Shown here: positions 15,917 to 24,813 of the stretch, one piece after another
Position numbering within the stretch: the first letter of the stretch is position 1
How the letters are laid out: every line of letters starts with the position of its first letter
Assembly (NCBI GenBank): GCA_024401115.1
Contig: JAKSLP010000035.1
Coordinates: 1-32,852 of the forward strand
Source: Bacteroidaceae bacterium
Lineage (GTDB): Bacteria > Bacteroidota > Bacteroidia > Bacteroidales > Bacteroidaceae
Length of the DNA stretch: 32,852 bases
Reading direction: 5' to 3'
The notes under the pieces: generated by a model
Databases searched by the model: none
Seen by the model: only the letters and a program-made list of their open reading frames with translations
Told to the model about the DNA's origin: nothing
Made by a program: the position numbers and the translations under genes

Positions 15917-16870
15917 ATGAAAATCGTAGTATTAGATGGATTCGCTGCCAACCCTGGTGATATTAGCTGGGAATCCCTGCAGCAGTTAGGAGAGTGTGTG
16001 ATTTATGACCGTACCAGTCCGGCAGAATTGATGGAGCGTGCAGCCGGTGCTGAAGTGCTGTTGACCAACAAGGTGATTATTTCTGCCGAGGCTATGAAGA
16101 ATCTGCCCCAGTTGAAGTATGTTGGTGTGTTGGCTACCGGCTATAATGTCGTAGATATCAAGGCTGCGGCAGAATTGGGCATTATCGTGACCAATGTACC
16201 TGCATACAGTACTTATTCTGTAGCACAGATGGTGTTTGCTCATTTGCTGAATATTACACACCATGTGGCTCACCATGCCGATGCTGTCCGTCAGGGCCGC
16301 TGGAGCAGCAATCCAGATTTCTGTTTCTGGGATTATCCTCTGATTGAACTGATGGGTCTGAAGATGGGTGTCGTAGGTCTGGGTAATACCGGTACCGCTA
16401 CAGCCAAGATTGCGCAGGCAATGGGTATGGAGGTTCATGCTTATACCTCAAAGGCACAGGATCAGTTGCCGGAAGGTTTCCAGAAAAGTACTCTGGAGGA
16501 TTTGTTTAAGGAGTGCGATGTCATTAGCTTGAACTGTCCATTGACAGAGAATACCAAACATTTGGTAAATGCAGAACGTCTGGCTCTGATGAAGCCAACC
16601 GCAATCTTAATCAATACCGGTCGTGGCCCATTGGTAAACGACCAGGATGTGGCAGATGCCCTGAATGAGGGACGCATCCAGGCATTCGCTGCCGACGTTA
16701 TGACCGTTGAGCCTCCATCAGCCGATAATCCGTTGTTGAGTGCCAAGAATTGTTTCCTGACTCCACATGTGGCTTGGGCTACAACCGCTGCCCGTCAGCG
16801 ATTGATGCAGATTGCCGTTGCAAATGTAAAGGCATTCCAGGAGGGAAAACCACAGAATGTCATTAATTAA
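15917..16870 (+). CDS. D-2-hydroxyacid dehydrogenase (glycerate dehydrogenase/hydroxypyruvate reductase-like)
   Basis: A 317-residue NAD-dependent D-isomer 2-hydroxyacid dehydrogenase. The cofactor fold shows GVVGLGNTGTATAKIAQAMG (151-170). The catalytic triad is complete: Arg236 in NTGRGPLV, Glu265 in VMTVEPP and His284 in LTPHVAW. Length and motifs fit the glycerate dehydrogenase/hydroxypyruvate reductase subgroup, but substrate cannot be settled from sequence. It has its own promoter and is separated from glyQS by 72 bases that contain the glyQS promoter. It is divergent from the cytidylyltransferase gene and probably not part of the glycan locus. Confidence 0.9.
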   Translation: MKIVVLDGFAANPGDISWESLQQLGECVIYDRTSPAELMERAAGAEVLLTNKVIISAEAMKNLPQLKYVGVLATGYNVVDIKAAAELGIIVTNVPAYSTYSVAQMVFAHLLNITHHVAHHADAVRQGRWSSNPDFCFWDYPLIELMGLKMGVVGLGNTGTATAKIAQAMGMEVHAYTSKAQDQLPEGFQKSTLEDLFKECDVISLNCPLTENTKHLVNAERLALMKPTAILINTGRGPLVNDQDVADALNEGRIQAFAADVMTVEPPSADNPLLSAKNCFLTPHVAWATTAARQRLMQIAVANVKAFQEGKPQNVIN

Positions 16871-16884
16871 AAATAATTAATCCC

Positions 16885-16915
16885 TTTGCTATCCTAAAAA
16901 ATACCCGTATCTTTG
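16885..16915 (+). promoter_or_regulatory. promoter of glyQS
   Basis: TTTG at 16885-16888, then exactly 19 bases, then TATCTTTG at 16908-16915: a perfect Bacteroides-type promoter, fitting a highly expressed gene. The leader to the ATG at 16943 is about 20 bases. Confidence 0.85.
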
Positions 16916-16942
16916 CGGCTCGAAAATACAGTATAATTAGAT

Positions 16943-18484
16943 ATGGCACAAGAAGATGTTTTCAAGAAAGTCGTTTCTCACTGCAAGGAGTACGGCTTTG
17001 TTTTCCCATCAAGCGAAATCTATGATGGATTAGGCGCTGTTTATGACTATGGTCAGATGGGTGTTGAGATGAAGAATAATATCAAGCAGTACTGGTGGCA
17101 GAGCATGGTATTGCTGCACGAGAATATTGTAGGTATCGACAGTTGTATCTTTATGCATCCAACTATTTGGAAGGCATCTGGTCATGTTGATGCTTTCAAT
17201 GACCCATTGATTGACAATCGCGACAGTAAGAAGCGTTATCGTGCAGATGTACTGATTGAGGATCAGATTGCTAAGTACGATGAGAAAATAGAGAAAGAGG
17301 TAGCAAAGGCTGCTAAGCGTTTCAAGGATAGCTTCAACGAGGAGCAGTTCCGTACAACCAGTCCAAAGGTGCTGGAAATTCAGGCTAAGCGTGATGCATT
17401 GCACGAGCGTTTTGCAAAGGCAATGAACGCTACCGATTTGGAGGAGTTGCGTCAGATTATCTTGGATGAGGAAATTGTATGTCCTATCAGCGGTACCCGT
17501 AACTGGACCGAGGTTCGTCAGTTCAACCTGATGTTCTCTACCGAGATGGGTTCTACAGCAGATGGTGCAATGAAGATTTACTTGCGTCCTGAGACTGCAC
17601 AGGGTATCTTCGTAAACTACCTGAACGTTCAGAAGACCGGTCGTATGAAGATTCCATTCGGTATTGCTCAGATTGGTAAGGCTTTCCGTAACGAGATTGT
17701 TGCCCGTCAGTTCATCTTCCGTATGCGTGAGTTTGAGCAGATGGAGATGCAGTTCTTCGTAAAGCCTGGCACAGAGTTGGAGTGGTTCCCAAAATGGAAG
17801 GAGACCCGTTTGAAGTGGCACAAGGCTTTGGGCTTTGGTGACGATCACTATCGTTTCCATGATCATGAGAAGTTGGCTCATTATGCTAATGCTGCTACCG
17901 ATATCGAGTTCTTGATGCCATTCGGTTTCAAGGAGGTTGAGGGTATTCATAGCCGCACCAACTTTGACTTGTCTCAGCACGAGAAGTATTCAGGCAAGCA
18001 GATTAAGTATTTCGATCCAGAATTGGGCGAGAGCTATGTTCCATACGTTATTGAGACCTCAATTGGTGTTGACCGTATGTTCCTGAGTGTAATGTGTGCT
18101 TCTTATAAGGAAGAGCAGTTGGAGAATGGCGAGACCCGAGTTGTTCTGGCATTGCCACCTGCATTGGCACCTGTTAAGTTGGCTGTATTGCCATTGGTTA
18201 AGAAAGATGGTCTGCCAGAGAAGGCACGTGAGATTGTTAACGACCTGAAGTTCCACTTCAACTGCCAGTATGATGAGAAGGATTCTATTGGTAAGCGTTA
18301 TCGTCGTCAGGATGCTATCGGTACTCCATTCTGTGTAACTGTTGATCACGACACTCTGAATGACAATTGCGTTACCTTGCGTAACCGTGATACCATGCAG
18401 CAGCAGCGAGTTTCTATTGACCAGTTGAACAGCATCATTGCTGATCAGGTTAGCTTGACTTCACTGTTGAAGAAATTGATGTAA
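16943..18484 (+). CDS. glyQS: glycine--tRNA ligase (alpha2 type)
   Basis: A 513-residue class II synthetase of the homodimeric type, charging tRNA-Gly. Clear motifs: FVFPSSEIYDGLGAVYDYGQ at the N-terminus, RPETAQGIFVNY starting at Arg215, and the motif 2 region FRNEIVARQFIFRMREFEQMEMQFF after it. The C-terminus has the anticodon-binding domain (LAPVKLAVLPL, then RYRRQDAIGTPFCVTVDHDT). Codon choice is strongly biased (CGT for Arg, AAG for Lys, GAG for Glu), as expected for a highly expressed gene. The FKBP lipoprotein gene follows after seven bases. Confidence 0.97.
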   Translation: MAQEDVFKKVVSHCKEYGFVFPSSEIYDGLGAVYDYGQMGVEMKNNIKQYWWQSMVLLHENIVGIDSCIFMHPTIWKASGHVDAFNDPLIDNRDSKKRYRADVLIEDQIAKYDEKIEKEVAKAAKRFKDSFNEEQFRTTSPKVLEIQAKRDALHERFAKAMNATDLEELRQIILDEEIVCPISGTRNWTEVRQFNLMFSTEMGSTADGAMKIYLRPETAQGIFVNYLNVQKTGRMKIPFGIAQIGKAFRNEIVARQFIFRMREFEQMEMQFFVKPGTELEWFPKWKETRLKWHKALGFGDDHYRFHDHEKLAHYANAATDIEFLMPFGFKEVEGIHSRTNFDLSQHEKYSGKQIKYFDPELGESYVPYVIETSIGVDRMFLSVMCASYKEEQLENGETRVVLALPPALAPVKLAVLPLVKKDGLPEKAREIVNDLKFHFNCQYDEKDSIGKRYRRQDAIGTPFCVTVDHDTLNDNCVTLRNRDTMQQQRVSIDQLNSIIADQVSLTSLLKKLM

Positions 18485-18491
18485 TATTGAT

Positions 18492-19109
18492 ATGAAGAAG
18501 TGTTTCTGGTTTTTTGTAGCGTTTCTGGGTCTTTCATTCATTGCCTGCTCCGAGACTGTGGAGATTGGTGAATTTGAAGGCGACTGGGATCAGCGCAATT
18601 ACACTTTCATAGATTCTCTGGCATCCATGGCCCGCACTAATCAAGGAGAGGACGTGGGCCAATGGAAGGTCATGAGAACCTACAAGCAGAACGAAAGTGA
18701 ATTCGTTGGCTCTACGGCAACAGCTCAGGATTTTGTATATGCCAAGATCATTGAGAAGGGAAACGGTACTGAAAGCCCTCTTTTCACTGACTCTGTTCAG
18801 GTTCATTACCGTGGCCGCCTGATACCAACTGTATCTTATCCTATGGGTAAGGTGTTTGATCAGAATTTCTATGGTGATTTAGATGCAGAATCAGCACAAT
18901 GGGCTCCTTCAAGCACATTTGCTTGTAACGGTGTTATCGAGGGCTGGACCACCGCTTTGATGTATATGCACGAGGGTGATTACTGGAGACTGTATGTGCC
19001 TGAGGATTTGGCTTATAAGGCAGCAGGCTCGTCAGATGGTAGTGTCCCAGGATACTCTACACTAATCTTCGATGTCTATTTAAAGAAAATAAAAAAGGCG
19101 GCTCATTAA
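18492..19109 (+). CDS. FKBP-type peptidyl-prolyl cis-trans isomerase, lipoprotein
   Basis: A 205-residue lipoprotein: residues 1-18 are a signal peptide and Cys19 follows the lipobox-like SFIA. The FKBP domain covers about 85-203, with VQVHYRGRL, GKVFDQNF, VIEGWTTALMYMHEGDYWRLYVPEDLAYK and YSTLIFDVYLKKI. It should assist proline isomerisation of envelope proteins. The acidic stretch after the cysteine (SETVEIGEFEGDWD) might serve as a surface-export signal, but this is uncertain. It is probably cotranscribed with glyQS. A bidirectional terminator overlaps its stop codon. Confidence 0.92.
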   Translation: MKKCFWFFVAFLGLSFIACSETVEIGEFEGDWDQRNYTFIDSLASMARTNQGEDVGQWKVMRTYKQNESEFVGSTATAQDFVYAKIIEKGNGTESPLFTDSVQVHYRGRLIPTVSYPMGKVFDQNFYGDLDAESAQWAPSSTFACNGVIEGWTTALMYMHEGDYWRLYVPEDLAYKAAGSSDGSVPGYSTLIFDVYLKKIKKAAH

Positions 19110-19124
19110 GAACCGCCTTTTTTT
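19091..19124 (+). terminator. bidirectional terminator between FKBP gene and asd
   Basis: GGCGG (19097-19101) pairs with CCGCC (19113-19117), extended by the A-run on the left and T-run on the right (AAAAAAGGCGG ... CCGCCTTTTTTT). The FKBP stop codon lies in the loop. The T-runs on both strands mean it can end both converging transcripts. Confidence 0.85.
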
Positions 19125-19139
19125 ATTGGTAAGATTTTA

Positions 19140-20150
19140 TTATTTCACGTTGCCAACCTTAATCAGGTATTCTGCAATCTGAACGGCGTTCAGTGCTGCG
19201 CCCTTCTTAATCTGATCACCTACCAACCACAAGGTCAGACCGTTAGGATTTGACAGGTCTTCGCGTACACGGCCTACATAAACGTCATCCTTTCCTGCCA
19301 GGAACAATGGCATTGGGTAAACCTTATTGCTTGGGTCATCCATCAGCTGTACACCCTCACCCTCGGCCAAGGCCTTCTGTGCAGCTTCTACGCTTACCGG
19401 ACTCTCGAACTCAATCCAAACAGCCTCAGAATGAGAACGCAATGAAGGTACGCGTACGCACATAGCTGAACATGCAGCGTCGGTATGCATAATCTTCTTG
19501 GTCTCGTTGAACATCTTCATCTCTTCCTTGGTATATCCGTTATCCTGGAACACATCAATCTGAGGGATAACATTGTAGGCCAACTGATAAGCAAATTTGT
19601 TCACTGTTGCTGGCTTGCCATCCAATACCTCGCGATACTGTTGCTCCAACTCAGCCATAGCTGCTGCACCGGCACCGCTGGCAGCCTGATAGCTGGCAAC
19701 ATGAATGCGCTTGATGTGGCTCAGTTTCTCCAGTGGCTGCAAAACCACTACCATCATGATGGTAGTACAGTTCGGGTTAGCAATGATACCGCGAGGGCGA
19801 ACCAATGCATCCTCAGCATTACACTCTGGAACGACCAATGGAACATCTGCATCCATACGGAATGCGCTGGAATTATCAATCATGACCGCACCATACTTGG
19901 TGATGGTTTCTGCAAATTCTTTTGAAGTGCCGGCACCTGCAGAGGTGAAAGCAATGTCTACTCCCTTAAAATCATCATTGTGCTGCAAGAGTTTTACCTC
20001 AATTTCCTTACCGCGGAAGGTATATTTGGTACCTGCGCTACGGCTTGAACCAAACAGCAACAACTCATCCATGGGGAAATTTCTCTCTTCCAGAACGCGC
20101 AGGAATTCTTGTCCCACTGCACCACTGGCGCCCACAATAGCAACTTTCAT
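19140..20150 (-). CDS. asd: aspartate-semialdehyde dehydrogenase
   Basis: A 336-residue enzyme making aspartate semialdehyde from aspartyl phosphate with NADPH, the branch step to lysine/diaminopimelate, threonine and methionine. NADP-binding [21 protein letters not shown] is at 3-23, the catalytic Cys128 is in ANPNCTTI, and the later [15 protein letters not shown] holds the acid/base His. I start at MKVAIVG (20150). An upstream in-frame ATG at 20201 would add 17 residues and would lie within the -7 promoter element. Standalone gene, ended by the shared terminator. Confidence 0.95.
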   Translation of the reverse strand: MKVAIVGASGAVGQEFLRVLEERNFPMDELLLFGSSRSAGTKYTFRGKEIEVKLLQHNDDFKGVDIAFTSAGAGTSKEFAETITKYGAVMIDNSSAFRMDADVPLVVPECNAEDALVRPRGIIANPNCTTIMMVVVLQPLEKLSHIKRIHVASYQAASGAGAAAMAELEQQYREVLDGKPATVNKFAYQLAYNVIPQIDVFQDNGYTKEEMKMFNETKKIMHTDAACSAMCVRVPSLRSHSEAVWIEFESPVSVEAAQKALAEGEGVQLMDDPSNKVYPMPLFLAGKDDVYVGRVREDLSNPNGLTLWLVGDQIKKGAALNAVQIAEYLIKVGNVK

Positions 20151-20198
20151 CTTCTGTAAAATTAAATTGTTAGTAATCTTCTTCCTTAAAAACGAGTG

Positions 20199-20206
20199 CA
20201 AAATTA
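20199..20206 (-). promoter_or_regulatory. promoter -7 element for asd
   Basis: The minus strand reads TAATTTTG, matching TAnnTTTG, about 49 bases upstream of the chosen ATG. It overlaps the alternative upstream ATG, which supports the shorter protein. Confidence 0.55.
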
Positions 20207-20281
20207 TAACTTTTAATTGGATTTACTACGCTAATTGGTAAATTTTTAGTTATTTTGCATAGAAATTTAAAGATACCTTTG

Positions 20282-22405
20282 ATGCACGAGCTGTTTCCCG
20301 CATTTTATTTGCCTATTCAGAACTCCACTTGGATTTTTTTCCTGGTGATTTGCATCATTCTTTTAGCTCCCATGTTTTTGAGCCGGTTGCGTATCCCCCA
20401 TATCATTGGTATGATATTGGCGGGTATCGTTGTGGGTCCTTATGGATTGGGAATCTTGGAACGGGACAGCAGTTTTGAACTGTTCGGCAATGTGGGAATT
20501 TTCTATATCATGTTTCTGGCTGGACTGGAAATGGATTTGGAAGGTTTCAAACGGAATAGGGTGAATGGCATCCTGTTTGGCGTACTTACCTTTTCCATCC
20601 CTTTTGCTTCGGGTTTGCTGGTGGGACAACATGTCCTGCATTTCAGCTGGTGGGCTTCCATGCTGATGGCTTGTATCCTGGCTTCTCACACGTTGGTCAG
20701 TTATCCGATTGTGGGAAGATATGGTGTAAACCGCAATCCGGTGGTGACCATTTCCATTGCTGCTACCATGTTGGCTTTACTTACAGCTTTGGTGATTTTG
20801 GCGGCGATATCGGGTGTGTTTCAAGGGAATAACGATTGGATATATTGGAGCTGGTTTGTACTCCGCTGTCTGTTGTACTGCGTGATGGTGATAGTCTTTG
20901 TACCTTGGATTTCCCGATTATTCTTCCGTAATGTGGCCGATAATGTCATGCAGTTTACTTATGTACTGGCGGTGGTGTTCTTTTGTGGCGGTATGGCTGA
21001 ATTCTGCGGCTTGGAAGGAATTTTCGGTGCATTCCTGGCCGGTCTGGCCCTGAACCGTTTTATCCCTCATGTATCTCCGCTAATGAATAGAATCGAGTTC
21101 GTTGGAAATGCATTGTTTATCCCTTATTTCCTGATAGGAGTAGGCATGCTCATCAATATCAGTCTGCTTTTCCAGAATCTGTATACGGTATGGGTGGTTA
21201 TTGCAATGGTAGTGGCCGGCACGCTGTCTAAATTGTTGGCTGCTTTTCTGGGGGCAAAACTTTTCCGCCGTACCAATGTGGAAGGATGGATGATGTTCGG
21301 TCTTACCGAAGCTCATGCAGCAGGTGCATTGGCCATGGTGATGGTTGGTACCCGACTGGAAGTTTCGCCGGGTGTATATCTCATGGATGATGCCGTACTG
21401 AATGGCGTGGTGATGATGATTCTTTTCTCTTGCATCATCAGTTCATTGGCTACCGACTATGCCTCACGCCGCATGGCATTGGAACAGGCTGATCAGAAAG
21501 AGGAACAGAGTGATGACGAGAAGATTCTTATCCCTATGCGTTATCCTGATGTCATGCCATCGTTGGTGAATATGGCTCTGATGATGCGTAATCCATCCCT
21601 GAACCGTGCCTTGATAGGTCTGACGGTATCGGGTGATGACGAGAAGGGACAGATGGAACGCGCCCGCGGCAAGCATCTGTTGGAACAGGCAGTCAAATTG
21701 TGTGAGGCGGCTGATGTCCCTATGCAGACTCATAGTCGGTTGGCTACCAATATCGCCAGTGGAGTGCTGCATGCGCTTAATGAGACTGAATCGTCTGAAC
21801 TGGTCATTGGTATGCACCACAAGCGATCCATTGCCGATTCGTTCTATGGCGCCTTGACCAAGAGCCTTCTAGCCGGTACTTTCCGGCAACTGATGATTGT
21901 CAAGTGTTTGATACCGGTAAATACCTTGCGCAGTATAAAGGTTATCGTTCCTCAGAGTGCAGAGTATGAGACCGGTTTTCATCGGTGGATTGACCGTTTG
22001 TCACGCATGGCTATTCAGCTGGGATGCCGTATTACGTTCTTCGGCCCTAAGTTTACCAATGAGCGAATTGAGAATTATATCCAGAATAAGCATGATAATG
22101 TCCGTATGGCATTTGAAAACATGGAGGACTGGGATGACCTTATGATGTTGACCTCTCAAGTACAGGAAGACCAGTTGTGGGCTTTTGTGATGGCACGTCC
22201 GGGCTCAATATCCTATCGTCCGGCATTTGAGGATTTACCTGATCAGTTGAAGTATTTTGCCGATGCCAGTGTGATGCTGATCTATCCAGACCAGTTGGGC
22301 GATCCTGGCCAGCAGCAGGTTTCCTTTGTGGCGCCTCGTGCCCAGGCACAGCGTACATTGTATGCTACCATTATGGATTATGTGACTAAAAAGATTAGAA
22401 ATTAA
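20282..22405 (+). CDS. cation:proton antiporter, CPA2 family, with universal-stress-like C-terminal region
   Basis: A 707-residue protein. Residues 12 to about 395 hold about 12 membrane helices of the Na+/H+ exchanger (CPA2) type, with [21 protein letters not shown] (about 37-57), [16 protein letters not shown] and [17 protein letters not shown]. The C-terminal 300 residues look like two universal-stress-protein domains instead of the TrkA-N domain of KefB/KefC. The cation is not predictable. I use the ATG at 20282; a TTG at 20255 falls within a promoter-like TTATTTTG at 20250-20257. The stop overlaps the LolD ATG by one base (TAATG), so the three-gene set antiporter, ATPase, cvfB is likely an operon. 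Confidence 0.9.
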   Translation: MHELFPAFYLPIQNSTWIFFLVICIILLAPMFLSRLRIPHIIGMILAGIVVGPYGLGILERDSSFELFGNVGIFYIMFLAGLEMDLEGFKRNRVNGILFGVLTFSIPFASGLLVGQHVLHFSWWASMLMACILASHTLVSYPIVGRYGVNRNPVVTISIAATMLALLTALVILAAISGVFQGNNDWIYWSWFVLRCLLYCVMVIVFVPWISRLFFRNVADNVMQFTYVLAVVFFCGGMAEFCGLEGIFGAFLAGLALNRFIPHVSPLMNRIEFVGNALFIPYFLIGVGMLINISLLFQNLYTVWVVIAMVVAGTLSKLLAAFLGAKLFRRTNVEGWMMFGLTEAHAAGALAMVMVGTRLEVSPGVYLMDDAVLNGVVMMILFSCIISSLATDYASRRMALEQADQKEEQSDDEKILIPMRYPDVMPSLVNMALMMRNPSLNRALIGLTVSGDDEKGQMERARGKHLLEQAVKLCEAADVPMQTHSRLATNIASGVLHALNETESSELVIGMHHKRSIADSFYGALTKSLLAGTFRQLMIVKCLIPVNTLRSIKVIVPQSAEYETGFHRWIDRLSRMAIQLGCRITFFGPKFTNERIENYIQNKHDNVRMAFENMEDWDDLMMLTSQVQEDQLWAFVMARPGSISYRPAFEDLPDQLKYFADASVMLIYPDQLGDPGQQQVSFVAPRAQAQRTLYATIMDYVTKKIRN

Positions 22406-23067
22406 TGATAGAATTAAAAAACATAACCAAGAGTTTCGGCTCGCTTCAGGTACTTAAAGGCATTGACCTTACCATCAATCGTGGCGAGGTGGTGAGTGTT
22501 GTTGGCCCTAGTGGAGCAGGCAAGACCACGCTTCTCCAGATTATGGGCACATTGGACAAGGCCGACTCCGGTAGTCTGGTCATTGATGGCATTGAGGCTG
22601 GTGGATTGACACAGAAGGAACTGTCGCGTTTCCGCAATCAACATATTGGCTTTGTTTTCCAGTTCCATCAGTTGTTGCCGGAGTTTTCGGCATTGGAGAA
22701 TGTGGAGATACCGGCATTGATTGCAGGAATTTCAGCCAAGGAGGCCCGCGCCAGAGCTATGGAACTTTTGGAATATATGGGATTGTCTGACCGTGCTCAT
22801 CATAAGCCAAACGAATTGTCTGGTGGTGAGAAACAACGTGTAGCGGTGGCCCGTGCTTTGGTGAATCAGCCGTCTGTAATACTGGCCGATGAGCCATCTG
22901 GCAGTTTGGATACTAAAAATAAGCAGGAACTGCATCAGCTGTTTTTTGATTTACGGGATAAGTATGGACAGACATTTGTAATTGTCACTCATGACGAGGA
23001 ATTGGCACAGTTGACCGACCGTACCATTCGCATGAAAGATGGAAAAATTGTGGAGGAACAGGAATGA
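22405..23067 (+). CDS. lolD: ABC transporter ATP-binding protein (LolD-like)
   Basis: A 220-residue ABC ATPase of the LolD/MacB class. Walker A is GPSGAGKT at 34-41, the Q-loop Gln is at 86, the signature LSGGEKQ is at 138-144, Walker B is [12 protein letters not shown] with Asp162/Glu163, and the H-loop is His196. The [18 protein letters not shown] pattern is typical of lipoprotein-release and MacB ATPases. No permease gene is adjacent, so its membrane partner (LolC/LolE-like) must be elsewhere. It overlaps both neighbours (TAATG before, ATGA after). Confidence 0.85.
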   Translation: MIELKNITKSFGSLQVLKGIDLTINRGEVVSVVGPSGAGKTTLLQIMGTLDKADSGSLVIDGIEAGGLTQKELSRFRNQHIGFVFQFHQLLPEFSALENVEIPALIAGISAKEARARAMELLEYMGLSDRAHHKPNELSGGEKQRVAVARALVNQPSVILADEPSGSLDTKNKQELHQLFFDLRDKYGQTFVIVTHDEELAQLTDRTIRMKDGKIVEEQE

Positions 23068-23906
23068 TTGAATTAGGAAGAATGAATCGTTTGACGGTGG
23101 TAAAGACCGTTGATTTTGGCGTATATCTGGATGGTGGTGAGGAGGCAGGTGAAATTCTGTTGCCTACCCGTTATGTTCCCGAAGGATGTAAACCGGGTGA
23201 TGAACTGGAAGTTTTCTTGTATTTGGATCAGGAAGAACGTCTGATAGCAACGACTTTGACTCCAAAGGCACAGGTGGGTGAGTTTGCTTACTTGAAGGTT
23301 AATTGGGTAAATCAGTTTGGCGCTTTTCTGGACTGGGGACTGATGAAGGACCTGTTTGTTCCTTTCCGTGAGCAGAAGATGAAGATGCAGCAAGACCGCA
23401 GCTATATTGTCTATGTATATATCGACGAGGAGAGCTATCGCATTGTAGCTACCGCCAAGGTAGACCGGTATCTCTCGCATCCGGAACCGGGTACATATAA
23501 TAAAGGTGATGAGGTGGATTTGCTGATTCAGCAGAAGACCGATTTAGGATTCAAGGCTATTATTGATGGCCGTTATACCGGTCTGCTGTATGACAATGAG
23601 GTGTTCCGTCCGTTACATACCGGTGATAAAGTGAAAGCCTATATAAAGAATGTACGCGAGGATGGAAAGATTGACCTTGAACTGCAGAATCAGCACGGTC
23701 AGGCTTCAGTTCTGGGATTTGCTCAGCAGTTGCGTGAATATCTGGAGCAGCATGGAGGTCATACCCCATTCAATGACAAAAGTGATTCGGACGCCATTTA
23801 TGCCGAGTTTGGTGTAAGCAAGAAGGTATTCAAGCGTGCTGTGGGCGATCTGTACAAACACCGTTTGATTACCCTGGAAGATGGAATCACACTGGTTAAG
23901 AAATAA
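23064..23906 (+). CDS. cvfB: S1-like RNA-binding protein, CvfB family
   Basis: A 280-residue protein of the CvfB/YitL family: several S1-like OB-fold repeats (about residues 5-65, 70-130 and 145-215) and a C-terminal winged-helix segment (about 220-280). Characteristic phrases are [45 protein letters not shown] and [15 protein letters not shown] [23 protein letters not shown]. It probably binds RNA and may affect translation or virulence-factor expression, as in Staphylococcus. It starts within the LolD gene end (ATGA) and is followed by a bidirectional terminator. Confidence 0.9.
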   Translation: MIELGRMNRLTVVKTVDFGVYLDGGEEAGEILLPTRYVPEGCKPGDELEVFLYLDQEERLIATTLTPKAQVGEFAYLKVNWVNQFGAFLDWGLMKDLFVPFREQKMKMQQDRSYIVYVYIDEESYRIVATAKVDRYLSHPEPGTYNKGDEVDLLIQQKTDLGFKAIIDGRYTGLLYDNEVFRPLHTGDKVKAYIKNVREDGKIDLELQNQHGQASVLGFAQQLREYLEQHGGHTPFNDKSDSDAIYAEFGVSKKVFKRAVGDLYKHRLITLEDGITLVKK

Positions 23907-23910
23907 AAAT

Positions 23911-23938
23911 AAAGGTCTGCAAATCTGCAGACCTTTTA
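23911..23938 (+). terminator. bidirectional terminator between cvfB and rplS
   Basis: AAAGGTCTGCA (23911-23921) and TGCAGACCTTT (23926-23936) form an 11-bp perfect stem with a four-base loop. T-rich sequence follows on the plus strand and, reading the other strand, after the rplS end. Confidence 0.88.
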
Positions 23939-23945
23939 TTTTTTC

Positions 23946-24299
23946 TTATGCGTTGGTACGCTTTTCAGCGATACGAGCCTTCTTACCAGTCAGGTTACGC
24001 AAGTAGTACAGCTTAGCGCGACGTACCTTACCAACCTTGTTCACCTCAATGCTCTCGATGTTTGGAGAGTCGATAGGGAAGATACGCTCTACACCTACAG
24101 TACCAGACATCTTACGAACGGTGAAGCGCTTCTTGTTCTGGTGACCAGCGATCTTGATTACAACACCACGATACAACTGGATACGCTCCTTGTTACCCTC
24201 GACGATTTTGTAAGCTACGGTAATGGTATCACCTGCCTTGAACTTTGGGAATTCCTTGCCAGTAGCAAATGCTTCTTCAGCAATTTTAATTAAATCCAT
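23946..24299 (-). CDS. rplS: 50S ribosomal protein L19
   Basis: A 117-residue L19, a large-subunit protein at the 30S-50S interface. [29 protein letters not shown], the [21 protein letters not shown] segment and the end [18 protein letters not shown] are diagnostic. Codon use is strongly biased. It stands alone here, without the rpsP-rimM-trmD partners seen in Proteobacteria. It has a 5' leader of about 90 bases with pairing potential (24327-24379) and a promoter at 24391-24421. Confidence 0.97.
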   Translation of the reverse strand: MDLIKIAEEAFATGKEFPKFKAGDTITVAYKIVEGNKERIQLYRGVVIKIAGHQNKKRFTVRKMSGTVGVERIFPIDSPNIESIEVNKVGKVRRAKLYYLRNLTGKKARIAEKRTNA

Positions 24300-24326
24300 T
24301 TTGAAATATACATTAAAAAATTGTTG

Positions 24327-24379
24327 TGTCGTCCGACATTGGCATATCAGGTTACTCTTCCCATGACAGCGACCAATGC
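24327..24379 (-). other. structured 5' leader of rplS (candidate autoregulatory RNA)
   Basis: Read on the minus strand, GCATTGG (24379-24373) can pair with CCAATGT (24342-24336) with one G-U pair. A compact hairpin TGTC-GGAC-GACA (24338-24327) shares its first bases with that second arm. The two structures therefore compete, as in leaders where the ribosomal protein controls its own message. L19 leaders are known in Firmicutes; whether this one is functional is inference. Confidence 0.35.
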
Positions 24380-24390
24380 GAAAGCGGGTG

Positions 24391-24421
24391 CAAAGTAACG
24401 ACTTTTTTTGCTTTTATCAAA
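24391..24421 (-). promoter_or_regulatory. promoter of rplS
   Basis: On the minus strand, TTTG at 24421-24418 is followed after exactly 19 bases by TTACTTTG at 24398-24391, one mismatch from TAnnTTTG. Transcription would begin near 24385, giving a leader of about 85 bases. Confidence 0.6.
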
Positions 24422-24470
24422 ACTTATGCCGCTGATTTTTTGCTAATCTTGCTCATTTTCTGCAAGAAAC

Positions 24471-24503
24471 AAAAAATCCCCGCCAAACTGGCGGGGATTT
24501 TTT
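24471..24503 (-). terminator. bidirectional terminator downstream of ferredoxin gene
   Basis: AAAAAATCCCCGCCA (24471-24485) and its exact reverse complement (24489-24503) enclose the loop AAC: a 15-bp perfect palindrome with T-runs on either strand. It lies 11 bases beyond the ferredoxin stop and upstream of the rplS promoter, so it insulates rplS. Confidence 0.92.
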
Positions 24504-24514
24504 ATCTTTTTTAT

Positions 24515-24682
24515 TTAACCCTCGGTGATAGCACCTGATGGGCAAGCGTCAGCACATGTACCGCAATCCAGACAAGCATCTGGGTTGATTGAATACTTTT
24601 CGCCCTCAGAGATAGCACCTGCTGGGCACTCGTCGATGCAAGTTCCGCATGCAACGCAGTCGTCACCAATTACGTAAGCCAT
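24515..24682 (-). CDS. 2[4Fe-4S] ferredoxin
   Basis: A 55-residue ferredoxin, easily missed because of its size. Two CxxCxxCxxxCP motifs are intact: Cys9, 12, 15, 19 and Cys37, 40, 43, 47, each last Cys followed by Pro. The sequence is acidic and begins MAYVIGDDCVACGTCIDECP. Length and spacing fit clostridial-type ferredoxins that carry low-potential electrons to enzymes such as pyruvate:ferredoxin oxidoreductase, hydrogenase or Rnf. Single gene with its own promoter (24730-24737) and a strong terminator. Confidence 0.96.
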   Translation of the reverse strand: MAYVIGDDCVACGTCIDECPAGAISEGEKYSINPDACLDCGTCADACPSGAITEG

Positions 24683-24729
24683 AATGATATAAATTTAAAT
24701 TATTAGTTAGTTATGTTTATATTCCTATG

Positions 24730-24737
24730 CAAAGATA
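24730..24737 (-). promoter_or_regulatory. promoter -7 element for ferredoxin
   Basis: The minus strand reads TATCTTTG, a full match to TAnnTTTG, about 47 bases before the ATG. No clear -33 element at the standard distance. Confidence 0.65.
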
Positions 24738-24773
24738 CAGATTTTTGTCAATCTAGAAATAAATTTTGAACTT

Positions 24774-24797
24774 TTTTAGGGCATTGGCCCCCTAAAA
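24774..24797 (-). terminator. weak hairpin after the aminotransferase gene
   Basis: TTTTAGGG (24774-24781) can pair with CCCTAAAA (24790-24797), 17 bases beyond the aminotransferase stop. On the minus strand the 3' arm is followed by A-rich, not T-rich, sequence. It may therefore be a transcript-stabilising hairpin and not a true terminator. Confidence 0.35.
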
Positions 24798-24813
24798 TCC
24801 GTTTTTTTATTTC

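Noticed and set aside
15816..15917. N-terminal extension of the cytidylyltransferase to 15917
   Set aside because: It includes the -7 promoter element at 15837-15844 and adds 34 residues before the usual IspD/TarI start.
17030..17980. Minus-strand reading frame of about 316 residues
   Set aside because: It is antisense to glyQS. Strong codon bias in glyQS removes stop codons from the opposite strand; the product is Leu/Thr-rich with no domain.
20255..20281. TTG start for the antiporter
   Set aside because: The TTG is part of a promoter-like TTATTTTG, and an ATG at 20282 gives the normal N-terminus.
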